Positions 26,763 through 39,834 are shown, counted from the first letter of the stretch. The stretch is 64,000 nt of DNA from Coccinella septempunctata (GCF_907165205.1 NC_058191.1:31638064-31702063); one strand, 5' to 3'. Numbers and translations are program-made. The notes: a model not told the origin generated them from the letters alone.

Positions 26763-29700
26763 CCAATGTTTAAGAAAAAAATGGGTTGGGTTTTGCCGTT
26801 TTATTTTTATCATACTTGGAGCATGTACTTTCGTACAGAGAATATGTTATACTTCTTCCCTTAACCATTTTCAAATGAAATGATTCAACTAATTTGCACA
26901 ATTTCTTATGAAATACTGTTGATTTTTTCGTCATATTTCGATGTTTTTCAAAATTATTTTTCTGACAACTATTTTTACCTTTTTTTCATTTTTGCCAATG
27001 CAAAATTTTTTTAACTGTCAGTCAGATTGAGAATACGCCCCGGAAATAATGCCTTATGAAACTTTTCCCCGAATTCAAATTGCGGTTAACGAGTTTTCGG
27101 AAATCGAGAAAAACCATTTCCTTGAGAAACGGGAAATAACGAGCCGAAATAACTTGTCTGCTAGAGTCGTCGACCTGCAATGTACTACTTCAAAGGGTGA
27201 GAGCCTCGCTAATTTGTTTCAATTAGGAAAATAGAGTTACCTTCAAACATCTTCCGAGTCGAGGATCTCTTTTCGGAATGTTTTCGAATGTAAAGGGTCT
27301 GATTTCCTTCTCATTTAGTCCCGATCTTTGAGGAGAGCTCCAATTTACCACTCTTTCTGTTCTTGTCACTTTCTGGGGCGTTTTTGGGGGTGAAGGAATG
27401 GGAAATTATTATTCGTTGATCAAATTTTGCACGTCGAAAGAAGCACTGGCGTTCTCATCTGAATATTAACGTGCTCGATGAAAAATAAATTTGGGAAGTT
27501 TCATTATTCGCCTGCGTTCGTAAAAAACAAAAGAAGCACACGATTTTAACAAAATGCAAGACTCCTACAGTGCTACTGTGATAGCGAAACACGTGTTGTG
27601 GTTAAATAACTCATGTTAGCGAAAATCATGTAATTCAGTTTTTAGTTCTACTGAAACCGAACAAGAATCTTATAAATAGTGGAGTATTTTTCCATATTGG
27701 TTCTCAAACTAATTTTAGTTCAAAGACTTAAATTTTTATTCTTATTGAGTATCTAGACTGAATCAAAAATTTTCACAGAATCGATGTAACCAATTATTTC
27801 ACGTTTTACATACTAGAATCAAACAATATTTTTTTGTCCCGTATGAAGATTCATTTTTCCAACAAGCCTGCTTTTCTAACCATGATGAATTTTCTCCTCT
27901 TATCGAAAGAAAAAATAGCGTACGAAAAATCAATCCCACTGACTTCTATCCATTCATCCTCACCCTTTATTTGTCATCATGCTTAGAAATATATATAGTA
28001 GCCCAAAATCAACAAAAGAAACGTATTGAATTACATCTATCCTATTTTGATTTTTGCCATACTTAATGTTTCATATATGGCTGTATTGGATTACACTCTG
28101 TTACGACCATTCAATTTGGATTTGAAGGGTTATTTTTGTTTCCTATAGGGCAAATACTATTCGAACGCAAGGGTGGTTTCGGTCCACAATACATCTGTTA
28201 TTTCTTTTGAACATGATTAAATTGGAATTTACGATAGGGGGGCTGTATTGGCTTCGGTTAGTGGTTAGTTATCATTTTCAGCTGAGTTTTCAGATGCAAC
28301 ACGAATTATTAGATATATGAGGCATTGGTAATGAGTGATAATTTTTGAATATTTAATGAAAGATTTAATTGACAACCTAGCACAAAATTCAATAGAAATC
28401 ACACTATAAATCAACTTATGAAATTCTCTAGAATATTGGCTCTTCAAAATAATGATAATACAACTATGAAATACAAATACCAATTCAATATAAAATAATA
28501 TAATACAATGCAATGGTTCAACTACTATAAATATTAAAAAACTATTAAATACTACTACTAATAAAAGAAATATACATACAGTTTAAAAACATAATAGAAT
28601 AATTAATAAATTTTTATTTTAACAAATATTTGCGTAACTGGCTGGAAGACTAGCTATTTGATTCAAATCAGTAAAGAATCGAACTTTAAAATTAATTTCT
28701 CTTTATAATCATAATCAAACTTTCACTTACTGAATATTGTTTATGATTTTTTTCAGTTCTAGAATTTTACTATTTTTCTAACTATTACCGTTTAAGTTAT
28801 TTTTTCAACCAACCCGTTGTACAAAATGATCGTTTCTGTAATTTCCATGTTGATTCTAAACGGCTGATTTATGAGGCTTGGGAAGGATATAATGAATCCT
28901 AGTTTTCACGGATCCCACCGCTTGTGAACATCCCCAGAGCCTGCTTTCTCCACACACACACACCAATAAATATCCACCCTCGATCGTCTTCCACCTATTT
29001 CGCACCTTATAATGAAATAACTGGCACAAAAAGAAACCTGCATCTAAATCCACGACAAGAGTTATGCCGCAGCGAAGATACCGAAGGGTGTTGGATGGTT
29101 AAGTAACAAACACAACGCCGTAATAAATACAGAAATAAGAAAATTTCATTAACGTCATCTCGAGGTGAATTTATATGTAGCAATTTCCGAGTCCCGGCTT
29201 ACCGAGGCAGTACAATGTTTTAATAAGTGAAACTTTGCTCGCGCCGTAGTAGATTATATTATTTAAATGAATTTTATTAATTTCCAAGTTCGAGACGGGG
29301 TGAGGCAATTATTTTGTCGTTGAACGGAAACAATTTCGTAGGTAAACCCGTCTGAGATTCTTCTTGGAGTCGTCGAGGATAAGTCCGCCAGATATTTTAA
29401 TCGTTCCTGGTGGTAGAAGGAATGAATTTGTATGGGGCCATCAATTTATTCATTGAATCAAACAAAATCTGCCAGAGCTGAGACTCCTCCTATGGATCTA
29501 GTTATGATCGAATCCTTTTTCATAAATAAAATCGTAATCGGTCTTCTGTTAGAATTAAAACCTATTTTCAATTGCCACTGTTTTAAATTTTTTATATTCA
29601 CTCAAAAACTCCATTTTTCTCAAAACCGATATACTTTTTTTGTATTTTAAATTCAAAATGACACATTTCATCATTATTTCGATGCTAAAAAACTACTAAC

Positions 29701-29930
29701 ATTGAAATTTTTTCTAAAACTTTGTTTCCTAACATCTGAAATACGACTTAAAATGAAATATTTTTATTTTATGAAATGGCTATTGCGTCAGATGTTGTAG
29801 AATATTGATTAAGGAATATTTTGAGAGGACCTAAATTTCTCTGGCGCCGGCGTTAGAAGTTAACTATCATTCAAAATCAGATTAAAAAATGAATTATATG
29901 ATATTTAGTAGAATGAGTTATTTGGCCACT
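26763..29930. other. Intron; less AT-rich patches at 27010-27500 and 28850-29420
   Basis: The two patches have GC-containing unique sequence (for example CGAGACGGGGTGAGGCAATT near 29291) and may be regulatory. The rest is AT-rich; 28930-28970 has a short CA run. Confidence 0.45.
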
Positions 29931-30208
29931 TTACAAGGTGAGTCATTGACTCATACAAATATTTTAACAGTAAATTCTTGAAGTCAAAAGAAACACTTTT
30001 TTCTCTACTATTTTTTCCGATTCGGCCTGATAAAAAGATATAGCCATTTTAAGTTTTCATAAAATACCATTTTTTATGGTTTTTCAACAGCCTATATATT
30101 TTAAACCGACCCCATTCGGAAAAAATGATATACGAAAAAAGTGTTTCTTTCGACCTCAAGAATCTACTGTTAAATTATTTGTACGAGTCAAAGACTCACT
30201 CTGTCTGT
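29931..30208 (+). mobile_element. Family A foldback derivative: both TIRs joined, interior deleted
   Basis: Only about 278 bp. The left TIR (AAGGTGAGTCATTGACTCAT through GATATAGCCATTTTAAGTTT) is followed almost at once by GGTTTTTCAACAGCCTATAT and the right TIR (GTGTTTCTTTCGACCTCAAG to GTACGAGTCAAAGACTCACT). The whole unit could fold into one long hairpin. It is immediately followed by a family B repeat. Confidence 0.8.
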
Positions 30209-30229
30209 AAACAGGTTGTAACTGAATGC

Positions 30230-30382
30230 GAAAAAATTTGTGGAGTTATTCTTTGTCAAAAAATAGTGTGGGTCCTTCGTATAGGTAATTTTTTTTCAAC
30301 AGCCCCTGCTTGAATCGAGCCACCTGAAGATAGCACCTGAAAAGCAATTTTCAATTTTTTTCTTAGAAATCAGAAGATTGAC
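30230..30382 (+). repeat. Family B repeat adjacent to a family A foldback
   Basis: Shares AAAAAATTTGTGGAG-like, AATAGTGTGGGTCCTTCGTA, CAGCCCCTGCTTGAATCGAG, CACCTGAAAAGCAATTTT and AAATCAGAAGATTGA with the other family B copies. It begins about 20 bp after the end of family A copy 29931-30208. Confidence 0.6.
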
Positions 30383-30659
30383 ATTCTATGGAGGCGAGAG
30401 GAAAAAAATTTGATGTTCCTAAAATTTGTTTCTTCAAGCAAAAAATTACAAGAGACCTTATTTGGTCAAAATAAATCAAGCTATCAAAAACTAATTTTCA
30501 AATATTATCATACGAATAAGGGTAAAACATTTTTTTTATTTCCTCCTCTCTCCTATAGAATGTCTGGTCAATTTCATATTAAACTGTTTTTACGTCTTCT
30601 ATATTCGAACTCTTCAAGTTACGAAGCAAAAAAGGAGCCATCTTTTTTAATTTTTATTT

Positions 30660-31480
30660 GAGCTCAACTCAACATAATCAATCTCAATAAGGCCCGAATT
30701 TTCACGATCTCGACTCAGTTTCCAACGAAAAATGGCTCGGGGAAAAATGATTATGTATATTCAAAAGAGTCGCTTGGTTTTTGACGATTGAGTTATTCAT
30801 TTCCCCTCTACTATAGACCGATCAATCAAGCGAAAGCTACTAATGCGATGCATGAGCGTCTACATCAGCCGCTTAAGAACCGCCAGTACTGCGAAAGTAA
30901 CAATTAACTTGTTTAAACAACGCAAGAGCATTAGCATCACAAGTGCGTAATCCGACGATACGTTGCGCCAAAATCGTATCGATCCATCATAACTTGTCAT
31001 TCCCACAAAGCTGGAACGTTTACACCTGGACGTTTTAATATCTGAAAAATCCCGCGGCGAAAAAACATTTATTTAAAAAGCGTATTTGGAGCAGATGCTG
31101 CCAAAATTACGATCGGGGTGCCTTTTCAACGATATATAACGTTCAGATTGGGGAGAGAGATTGCCGAAAAAACGAATTAAAACATTGCACTGCAACTTCC
31201 GACCGAACTATGTAAATTAAAATTTAACCTCTGCACATCTCCTCTGGTCGGAACAGGCCGCAATCCTATATTAAAAGTTTCCCTTTTCAATTTTTCCTAT
31301 GTGTTGCAAATTTGGATGTGGCTTCAATCGGGTTTTTATTAAACATAAATAATGAGCGCTGGGGCTGAACGTTTTGATTAAATTTGAATGAATGTTGTTC
31401 GTTTCCGCGGAGGATTCACCTGCGCCTAATGGGAAGCCGGCAAAATTAAAGCTTTTTGAAAAAAGAACTCTGACTTTCTT
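30660..31480. promoter_or_regulatory. Candidate cis-regulatory stretch
   Basis: About 800 bp with balanced composition and no repeat family, including TTTTATTAAACATAAATAAT (near 31333, caudal/Abd-B-like TTTAT motifs), ATTAGCATCAC and CATTTATTTAAAAAG. Open frames are short. Conservation could not be tested. Confidence 0.22.
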
Positions 31481-32168
31481 CCCATTGAACTATTATATTC
31501 TTGACCCGAAAGACAAGGGTATCTTGGTGATTGGACAACCAATTTACTCTTCATCCAAAGAAAAATACTGATTATCGAAATTCAATGCTTGGAAACTCTT
31601 TGGAAGAAATTTAAAATATCGACGGAGATGAGGATATCCACTTTTTGCACGAATTGAAAGAGTTTATGCCAAGGGCAATTGCATGTGTAACTAGAAAACT
31701 TCTCAGTACTTTATCAGATGTTCAATTTTGCTATACCAAAATTATAAAAGATTAGAATTTTAATTTTTACAACTAAAATCCCATTATGTAACATATTTGC
31801 CGCATGCGCTTATTATAGTACGTACTCATTATAGTAACTACTTACTTTTTACTTTATTAGAAATCAAAGAATAGGAAAACAAATCCAAATTTAATACAAA
31901 ATGAACAAACAACTCAAACAATTCATCATGATTACAACAACAGAAGTAGCAACTTTTCATCAAAAAGATGATAAAAACAGCCAAAAACACAGAAAACATG
32001 CTTTCTGTAACTTTCAAAAATAATATTTAATATTAAGATTTAAAATCAAGTATTGTATATACTTCACACTTGATGTTAGTAGCTGAAAATATTTATTCTG
32101 AAAATTTATATTCTTTCACATTTCTTATGATTTGAGAAGGTATTTAAATGACCTTATGCTGTTATGTA
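31481..32168. other. Intron, nothing recognised
   Basis: AT-rich spacer between the candidate regulatory block at 30660-31480 and a family A derivative. Confidence 0.5.
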
Positions 32169-32497
32169 TACAGGGTGCGTCTTTGACTCGTACAAGTTTC
32201 AAGAGTTGAGTACTTTGAATTTTTGGTATACGTAATGTTCATAAGAGAAAACTGGAAGACGTGGGTGATATCTTGTGTTCGAAAAATAATCATTGAATAA
32301 ATGGAAAATTAAATTCCGAAATTCACGTCATTCGATAAAACCATTTGTAAAAATAATTTTTTTATGGTTTTTCAACAGCCTGTATCTTTTAAACCGAGCC
32401 GATTCGGAAAAAATGCTAAAGGAAAAAGTGTTTATTTTGACCTCAAGAATTTACTTTTAAAAGAAGACTCATCACTGGATGAGTCTTCTTTTAAAAG
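32169..32497 (+). mobile_element. Family A deletion derivative ending in a perfect hairpin
   Basis: Begins TACAGGGTGCGTCTTTGACT, then jumps after CGTACAAG to the internal segment beginning TTTCAAGAGTTG, so most of the left half is deleted. The right TIR is broken after CCTCAAGAATTTA, where a perfect inverted repeat (32454-32497) replaces the normal terminus. Confidence 0.78.
32454..32497. repeat. Perfect 20-bp-arm hairpin
   Basis: Left arm 32454-32473 reads CTTTTAAAAGAAGACTCATC, the loop is ACTG, and the right arm 32478-32497 is its exact reverse complement. The GACTCA in the arm resembles the family A terminus, suggesting the hairpin formed by fold-back copying when this element was truncated (inference). 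Confidence 0.85.
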
Positions 32498-34740
32498 AAT
32501 AATAATAAATAGAACTCTGTTCTACCAATGACTGAGGGAAAAATTAATAATCATGTTATATATCTTTTTGAGTGTACAATAACTACAACACGATTCTCTG
32601 AGTTATATTCTAAAAATTGTCCTGATTATTTCTGGCTTAGTGGAAATCAATAGGGTCGATCGGATGTGTTGAGTAAATGGAGTGAAAACACATTAATTTG
32701 TATATCCGCGGTGTCTACCAAGAATAAAAATTTCATCGACATTCACTGAGAGCAGTTTCATCGCCCCTTAAAATTGCCAATATATTCCACCCCACGATAA
32801 AGTCCCTATCGTCAGTTTCCAGATTTGTAAACTCAGAAAATTCACCCTCCTCTGTGAAACACAAGATATATTTTAATCGTCTGTCGGTGTCTGTTCACTG
32901 TATCTGTCATACGCCACCCTGTTGCAGATAAGGAATTTTAAAACACCGCTATAAGAATGGCCCGAATAATATGTCTAGACTGCCGAACCGCAAACACGTG
33001 TTTGGAGATATGGCTTTAGTGCTTTTTTCCGCTACCTTCTTTCTTTTCTAATGTTTTTTGGTGTTGCTTGCGATAAACGTTAAAATTTATATCGCAGGCA
33101 CTCCTACTCATTTGTCAGGTCAAATTCCTCCTATATTGAATTCTCGCTCATTTTTTATGGTAATTAATCTTGTGAATTCAGTAGAGAAAAAATGTTTTCA
33201 ATCATACAGATTTGAAAAAAAAAATTGTTTTTTGACTCTACTTGAGGTAACTCATTGTCAAAATTTCCGGAAATCATTATCGGGTTATAGTCCTTCCAGT
33301 TGGCTTCGACACATTTTCAGCATAAAAAATTAAGGAATTAATTAAAAAAAATTATATATCAGAAAGATTATACTTACATGAAACTCATAAGATTCTTAAT
33401 ATTTTTTGCAATAATAATACTCACCTGGGTATACTTGGTGAATTTAATTTACCTGTTTATTCGTTTATTCGAATTTCGAAATTCTACAATTTTCCAGAGT
33501 TTTTCCTGTCTGTTAATAAGAAGATGAGACATTTTCAGTATTAAGGAAGTTTTTCGTCAAATTAGTGTTACATAAATTATTATGAATACATATGATTATT
33601 ATATTTTGATATAATTTATGAGCATTAATTTTCTCCAATCAATTATTATTATATATTTTTTTATTTCGGATTTCTGTATTTCACGGCTATAAATTTTTGT
33701 GAGTTTTTGGACAAAATATCATCCAGTGGTAATAAAAAAATGTATATTTAACGTTTGAGTGTCTAAGTAGCTTTCAATCCCAAATATCAATTTGGATTTC
33801 CGAAATCGTAAATTCTCTTTATTTGGTCTCTTCAGTTCTATAGACAGCCTGTATAATCGCTAGCTGGGTGGCGTTACCAAAATCGAATGCAGCAAACCCG
33901 AATACAAATTAATTATCCCAATTAAAAGTTGCCGAAAGCAGATTAATCTTACAAAAGCGTTCAAGTAACTCGCGGTAGTTTTAATTTTCTGACCGACTGG
34001 AACTGCGAACTACAAAGTCTTTTGACGTGAACAACCCAAAGTCGAAACGAAATAAATTGGAAATCTCCGGGTAAAATCGGGTGATTGAAATGCATTTACA
34101 AATTATTTAATTTTCCGCCTTGAAGAACATATTTGTTTCCTAAGGCACGTCAATTCGAGCGTGGCTAATGCAGAAATAACAACTAGAGAGGAATCTAATC
34201 TCTTCCTTTATGCCTTCGCTGTTCTTATTGATGCAACAGAAATTTGTTCTCCTCTACCTTTCGTTTTCGAAATGTTTACATTTCGTTTCACAAAGAGCGT
34301 GCTGGGATATTGATCCCAAATTCACAGGGCGTCTTGACTGTATTCACCATTTTTTCACGCTATCAATCATCATCAGTTACTACACTTTTACTCTGTTTCA
34401 TTTGTATATGTTTATTTAATTATGATATTTCTTTGCTGATCAAGATGAAGAAATCTTCGTGAGAGGTTGCTGAATTTCGTAAGTGTATTTTTTTGAACAT
34501 TTGAAACGAAATGTTTATTCATTATTAAACAAAAAATTCTCTTTCAGAATTGAGGCTATGTAAATGATACGGGGAAAAATGAAAATGTGAATTATCGATC
34601 ATCATTATTTCCATTGACAATGTTCTTTTCTTTTTACTGAATTGGTTTGGAATTATCGTTTATACAATATCGTAAAATACTTTCACCGTAGATTGAAGGA
34701 TATTTTGGGAGTTGCTTGCGACAATTTTTGAAGTTCCTTT
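32498..34740. other. Intron with a TAAT-rich candidate block
   Basis: 32640-33010 and 33880-34200 are less AT-rich; between them the DNA is very AT-rich with poly-A/T runs. The 91-codon frame at 33058-33333 has no domain. Confidence 0.45.
33880..34200. promoter_or_regulatory. Candidate cis-regulatory stretch with TAAT cluster
   Basis: Within about 75 bp lie AATTAATTAT (33907-33916), CAATTAAA (33919-33926), the palindromic GATTAATC (33941-33948, a Bicoid/Otd-type core) and TTTTAATTTT near 33979. The stretch is free of recognised repeats. Function is inference. Confidence 0.25.
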
Positions 34741-34880
34741 TATACAGGGTGATTAGTTGCGAAAAAATTTGAGAGATTTTTGCTCTGTAAAAACAAATTT
34801 GGAGCAGCCTCTGCTTAGATACAACACCTGCAGATGGCAAGTGAAAAGCAATTTTTTCTGAGAAACCAGAAAACTGAAAG
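34741..34880 (+). repeat. Family B repeat upstream of a family A element
   Basis: Starts TATACAGGGTGATTAGTTGC and continues GCGAAAAAATTTGAGAG, GCAGCCTCTGCTTAGATACA, AAGTGAAAAGCAATTTTTTC and GAAACCAGAAAACTGA. This copy has the clearest CAGGGTG-type terminus. Confidence 0.6.
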
Positions 34881-34949
34881 AAATCAAATTTAGCCGACAC
34901 CAGAAAACATTAAATTTGTGGTATTTTCCTATAATGTCTTATGATATTA

Positions 34950-35459
34950 ACAAAATCAACTTCAGAATAACTAGCTGATTCTGAGACACTTCACATTTGT
35001 GGATCTAAAGAACAGAGTTGTATTCAGCAAAGTACTCAATTTTTCAAATTTCACGGAAACTTTTCAGTTTTTGAGAATCATATTACTCGGAAACGGCGCA
35101 TTATACGAGAAAATATGAAGAATACTTTCATTTTACAGAACGTTCAAATTCCTTAGATAGCGTCCAACTTGGTTTCAACAGTTGGATTCTTTGAATTTTT
35201 GGTATTTTTTTGGTACATAATGATCATAATAAGAAAACTGGAAGACATGGGTGATATCTTGTGTTCGGAAAAGATTCATCAAATAATTGAAAAATTATAT
35301 TCCGAAATTCATTTTCATTCAATTTTTTTATGGTTTTTCAACAGCCTGTATCTTTCAAACAGAGCCGATTCGGAAAATATGGTGAAGGAGAAAAGTGTTT
35401 CTTGTGACCTCAAGAATCTATTGTTAAAATTTTCGTACGAGTCAAAAAATCACCCTGTA
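34950..35459 (+). mobile_element. Family A element lacking the left TIR
   Basis: Starts at the internal landmark CAACTTCAGAATAACTAGCT and runs to a good right end (CCTCAAGAATCTATTGTTAA, then GAGTCAAAAAATCACCCTGT). The left terminus is absent; a family B repeat lies about 70 bp upstream. Confidence 0.78.
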
Positions 35460-37663
35460 GAATGTTAGGTATTTTGATGTTTTTTTTACAGTTTATCATT
35501 TCAATAATATGTACTGCATTTTTAAAACAATTCAAACGTCAATACCTCACACGAACTAATTCTGCTATTCGATACTATAGTGATTTTCATATTGAACCAC
35601 TGCCACTGTAACGTCAGTGATCATCTTGTAACAAAACTATTCAAGAAATAAGACATCATGAAATAATGAAACAAAATATCGTATATAGGATGTTTCGTTA
35701 TGAAGAATATCAAGTAATCCTCAACTTGAACCGAAATTAGGGGACTCCCCCATTGTCAAATCGACAAAAACGCCTGGTACCAAGTACTTCATCAATAAGG
35801 GATAAAAATACAAAGTCATGAAACACAATGAGGCTAAAACCTAACACGCGACCCTTTCAATTTCGCAATTTGGGGTGTATTGGTAAGCGGCATCTTTCAG
35901 AGATATCAATTCCACATTGTGCGGTTTCTATGATCCATTAAACATGTATTTTATAGCCTGGTTCTTTTGGGAATAGCAAAATGCGGTGCCGATTTTTATG
36001 GGACAATATTTCGCATTTCTGTTAGTCTGCGTTCAGATAAGATAACTATGAAATATTATACACGCGTTGAGTTGTCCGTAATCAAGGCAAGAATCTCATT
36101 TATATTCCACATTTCGCGTTTACATTTTTCCAGCTTAACAAACTACTTCACCCCTAACGTAGTCCATTCACTTGATTCAATCTTGAAACTTTGTCGCATG
36201 GAAGTTTTTGAGAGAAACATTTCCTCCAATAATTTTCCATTTCTTGAAACAAGACGCCTCACCTTTGAAGACACCCTGTACATACAATAATTCCAATTTA
36301 AGAAGGACTAAACATAATCTCGACCTCTTTGTCTCCAAAGGCCAATTGCACGGTGCTAACAAAAGAAGCGTTCATTCAAACGAAATAGCTTTTTTCTTGC
36401 TTAATCTTGGATTATGAATCTTTTATAGACGCTCCTGAGGGAATACCTGGAAGATGTCTGCTGCCTATGGGGATAGATTATTGCCCTTCGTGTTTTTAAA
36501 GTGCTTATAAGCGTTTCAGGGAAATTACTGAATCTAATCAAATAAAAGCTGACTGAATTGTTCATGTGTGCCAAGAGGAAGGAAGTAATATATGAAATAC
36601 GACTTGCGTCACCGGCGTCTCGTGATATCAATCCTTAATAATACGGTAGGGGATGAAAAAGGAGAATTTTTGTTTGAATCTAATCAGTTTTATATGCGCC
36701 GTGAATTTTTCTCGGGGGATTCAGACATGAACTTTTCCCAATAATTACACACGAAATAATCCAGGCATGAAAGAGCTTTTGATACTGTGTTTCTGTAGGG
36801 AAACATTTCGATATTTATCTACTTAACTGATGAAATCCGATGTTTCTTTTTTTTTTGATTTTTCACAATTCAGATCACGCATTGCAGATCATTTTTAGAA
36901 TTCTAAAACATTTATTTTCTATTTATAGATGTGAAATGACATGTTTTGTGATCCCTGGAAATAGAAGTTTACAGAATTCAAATTTGTGAAATACTTCAGA
37001 TGAAATTTTATCATGAATGATCTCAAACCACTAATATGCTTTCGATTAAGTGCAATGGATTTTTTGCCAAAATTAGAGCTACCAGAAGCTGAACAGAATA
37101 TAGTCAGGAATACTTTCGTTCATTATTTATTACATAATATAATCGTTAACACATTAACTGCAGGACAAATATTCAGAATATTAATGTTCAATAAGTATTG
37201 ATCTAGAAGAAAAATAATATCTGATAAGTATATTGAGAGAAAAATATTTTGAAAATATTTTTTTGGATTTATGGATGACTGATATTTAATATGGACCTCC
37301 CTTTCATCGACACGTGAAAAAAATTACGCTTGAAATATTGCTAGACTAGCCAAATCGTTGGGCAATCCCGATGGGAAGAAAGGAACGTGTAATATTACAT
37401 CAACGGGCTCGCATCGATTTTTCATAACTCAAGGGGAGGCTTCTCTGTTTACAATATATTAAAGGGCCTCAACCCTCACACCAGAAACACTAGGCCACTA
37501 GGGTTGATCGATTCTTATAAGCCCTCTGTCTTGTCAGTTCATTTCGGTATAGGAAACCTTCATCGAGAATTATTCAGCCATTTCTTTCTTCCTTCTTCAT
37601 TCTTCACTTCTTTATAATCGATGGAAATAATACATGGTATGTGTGGGATAAATCTTTCATTAA
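35460..37663. other. Intron, no repeat recognised
   Basis: The 107-codon + frame at 35967-36290 overlaps other frames and has no domain. Near 36270 a GAAGACACCCTGTA string resembles a transposon terminus but has no partner. 37300-37560 is less AT-rich. Confidence 0.4.
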
Positions 37664-38020
37664 TAGGGGTCTACACCGCTATGGTGGTCAGTTCAAAGGG
37701 AGAAAATGAATATCTCATGTCAGAAACCACTAATTTATATGGGGTTTTCATTATAATTCAATTCAATCAGTTCGTCACCTCGGAAAGTCAGAAATTTTTT
37801 TATTCGTCGAACGAAAAAAAAATTAAAAAATTTCCTCATTGAAGAACAAATATTGATTCATGTTATTAACTTTCCGAGGTGAAGCTATCTCTTCTATGAA
37901 TTTCCACATGAAGAAATTTCTCGAAAAGTCTCGCCATTGCCTACAATTCGTATCCTGGTGAAAAAGAAAAAAAGACGTTCGTTAAGTGCTGCCTTCTTTT
38001 CTACGAAAGTGGAAACTATT
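37664..38020 (+). repeat. Family C repeat, copy 1
   Basis: 357 bp repeated in inverted orientation at 50878-51233. Shared blocks include GGGGTCTACACCG, GTCAGAAACCACTAATTTAT, ACCTCGGAAAGTCAGAAATT, CTTTCCGAGGTG, TCGCCATTGCCTACAATTCG and CTACGAAAGTGGAAACTATT. Inside, CACCTCGGAAAGT (37776-37788) and its exact complement (37869-37881) form a 13 bp inverted repeat. No coding frame is shared by the two copies. Confidence 0.75.
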
Positions 38021-39813
38021 GTAATATCTGTAACTTCTACTTATCGTTCAAGTGTTCCACATTGTTACCACATTCTGGTAGTCTTTTCCCCTTTGCTCCT
38101 TATACGGATGGCGAGAAAGTCCCGTGGTATAAACTCCTCTTAAGAACTCCTCGATTCCAATTCGGATGTTTTGGAAACTTTATTTTAGTAACGGTTTTCC
38201 TGAAGGTAGGTATTGTAGTAGTTATAGTTTTCGTAAAATACTTTGAAATCGATCAAGAATGAGTTTTTACTGCTAACTACTTCACCTATATAACACTCAA
38301 AATTTCAACCTGAGGTTATGCTGATTATTTAGAGAATTTCAAATTAATTTTTGCAGATAGCGCTTCGTTTTCACCATGACGTTTTTTGTCATGAATGTAG
38401 AGCTTAGCTTGTAGTACCAAATGATATTCAGATTGAAATTTATAAATGTAACAGATGTTTTTAGAAACATCCTAACAGATTCTTGCTCAACATGAAGCTC
38501 TCACTTGACATTTTGTGCCAAACCTGATAAATTATAACGAAGTGGTAGGGCAGAAGCTGAGCTTTAAGTTTAAGCTTAATTACAAAACCCACTTTATGAA
38601 GAATTGGTTTAAAATCTTCTTATATGGCAGTACAATAAATGGATTTCCGCTGGAAATCAGAAACTTCATTACTGAGACGATATAATTGTTACTCGAGCAA
38701 TCGGAATGGTGTGAATTATTAGCAAATTGATCTCGATCACTGTGAAATGACTCCCCCAGGCGAGCCATTAACTCGTACGCTGATTCGTAAAATGAGTATT
38801 CAACAACAATTATTAGCTCTGAATTCCGGAGAGAGTTTTCCGATGATTTATTAAGTGAATTGGATCCGCGGAGAGGGGAAAACTGAATTTTCATCAACTG
38901 ATATATTGCGAAATCTAGCTGCCTCGGATTCTGACTTGTGGAACGCGATCAATCGTCACGGTATACGAAACTCCGACGCGAACCATAGAAATTTATTGTT
39001 CGACGACAGTTGTGAATTTTCTTATCTGATTGTTATCCTTGTTCAACACTGAGTGCTTATCTCTTTTCGTCACTTTAGTGTCGGGATCCTTGGGGGCCAT
39101 GAATCGGCCAGTGTCGCGACACCTCGAACCTTTTTTGCGATAAGCTTATCCTCGCGAAATTTCACGGATCTCGCCAATAAAGTAGCGGTCGTGACGTAAA
39201 TGGGCAAAGAAGAGTGCCCAGCCTTAATCTGAGCGCAGTGTGGTTTTCTATTATGTTGTCAGAATGATACAAACGGCCCCAATAACCGCGAGGCGTCCGG
39301 GGAGCGCCTGCTACCGGACAGCTGATAAACAATACTGCCCCACGGCACAGCCAACGTGATTCATTGCGATAGTGGACTCTGTACTCTCCGCGATACCCTC
39401 TCACTTCGATGCCCACTACGACGAAATCGTCTTATTAACGTGAGAAATCGGTTTCTATGTGTCGGACACGTGGCAACACTTGCAGTTGTGAATCTCTATG
39501 GTTTAACTGACTTTTGGAGCAACTGTCAGTTCCCGATTTGACAATTGGTAACACTGGCTGTTGGAATTCTATGGCTAGAATCAAAGAAACTTTGGAGAAC
39601 CCTGACAAATACGAAAACAAGTTTTATTATTAATTCGTTTCGAAGTTTTCTCGCAGGAATATAACTGAAGTGAATATTGTTACCAGGGGAGTTATTTCGC
39701 TTGGTTGAGAAATATGGGCTCCTTTACTGGCCTGTCTTAATTTCTATGTTCTATCACTTCAAAATATAATATCCCAAAATACTGAATAATATTCCACCAC
39801 ATTTTCCCAAGAC

Positions 39814-39834
39814 TGTACACTTGTACAGTGTACA
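39814..39834. repeat. Small perfect hairpin
   Basis: TGTACACT, loop TGTAC, AGTGTACA: 8 bp arms, in otherwise unrecognised intron. Confidence 0.55.

Noticed and set aside
35967..36290. 107-codon + frame
   Set aside because: Overlaps frames on the other strand and shows no family motif.
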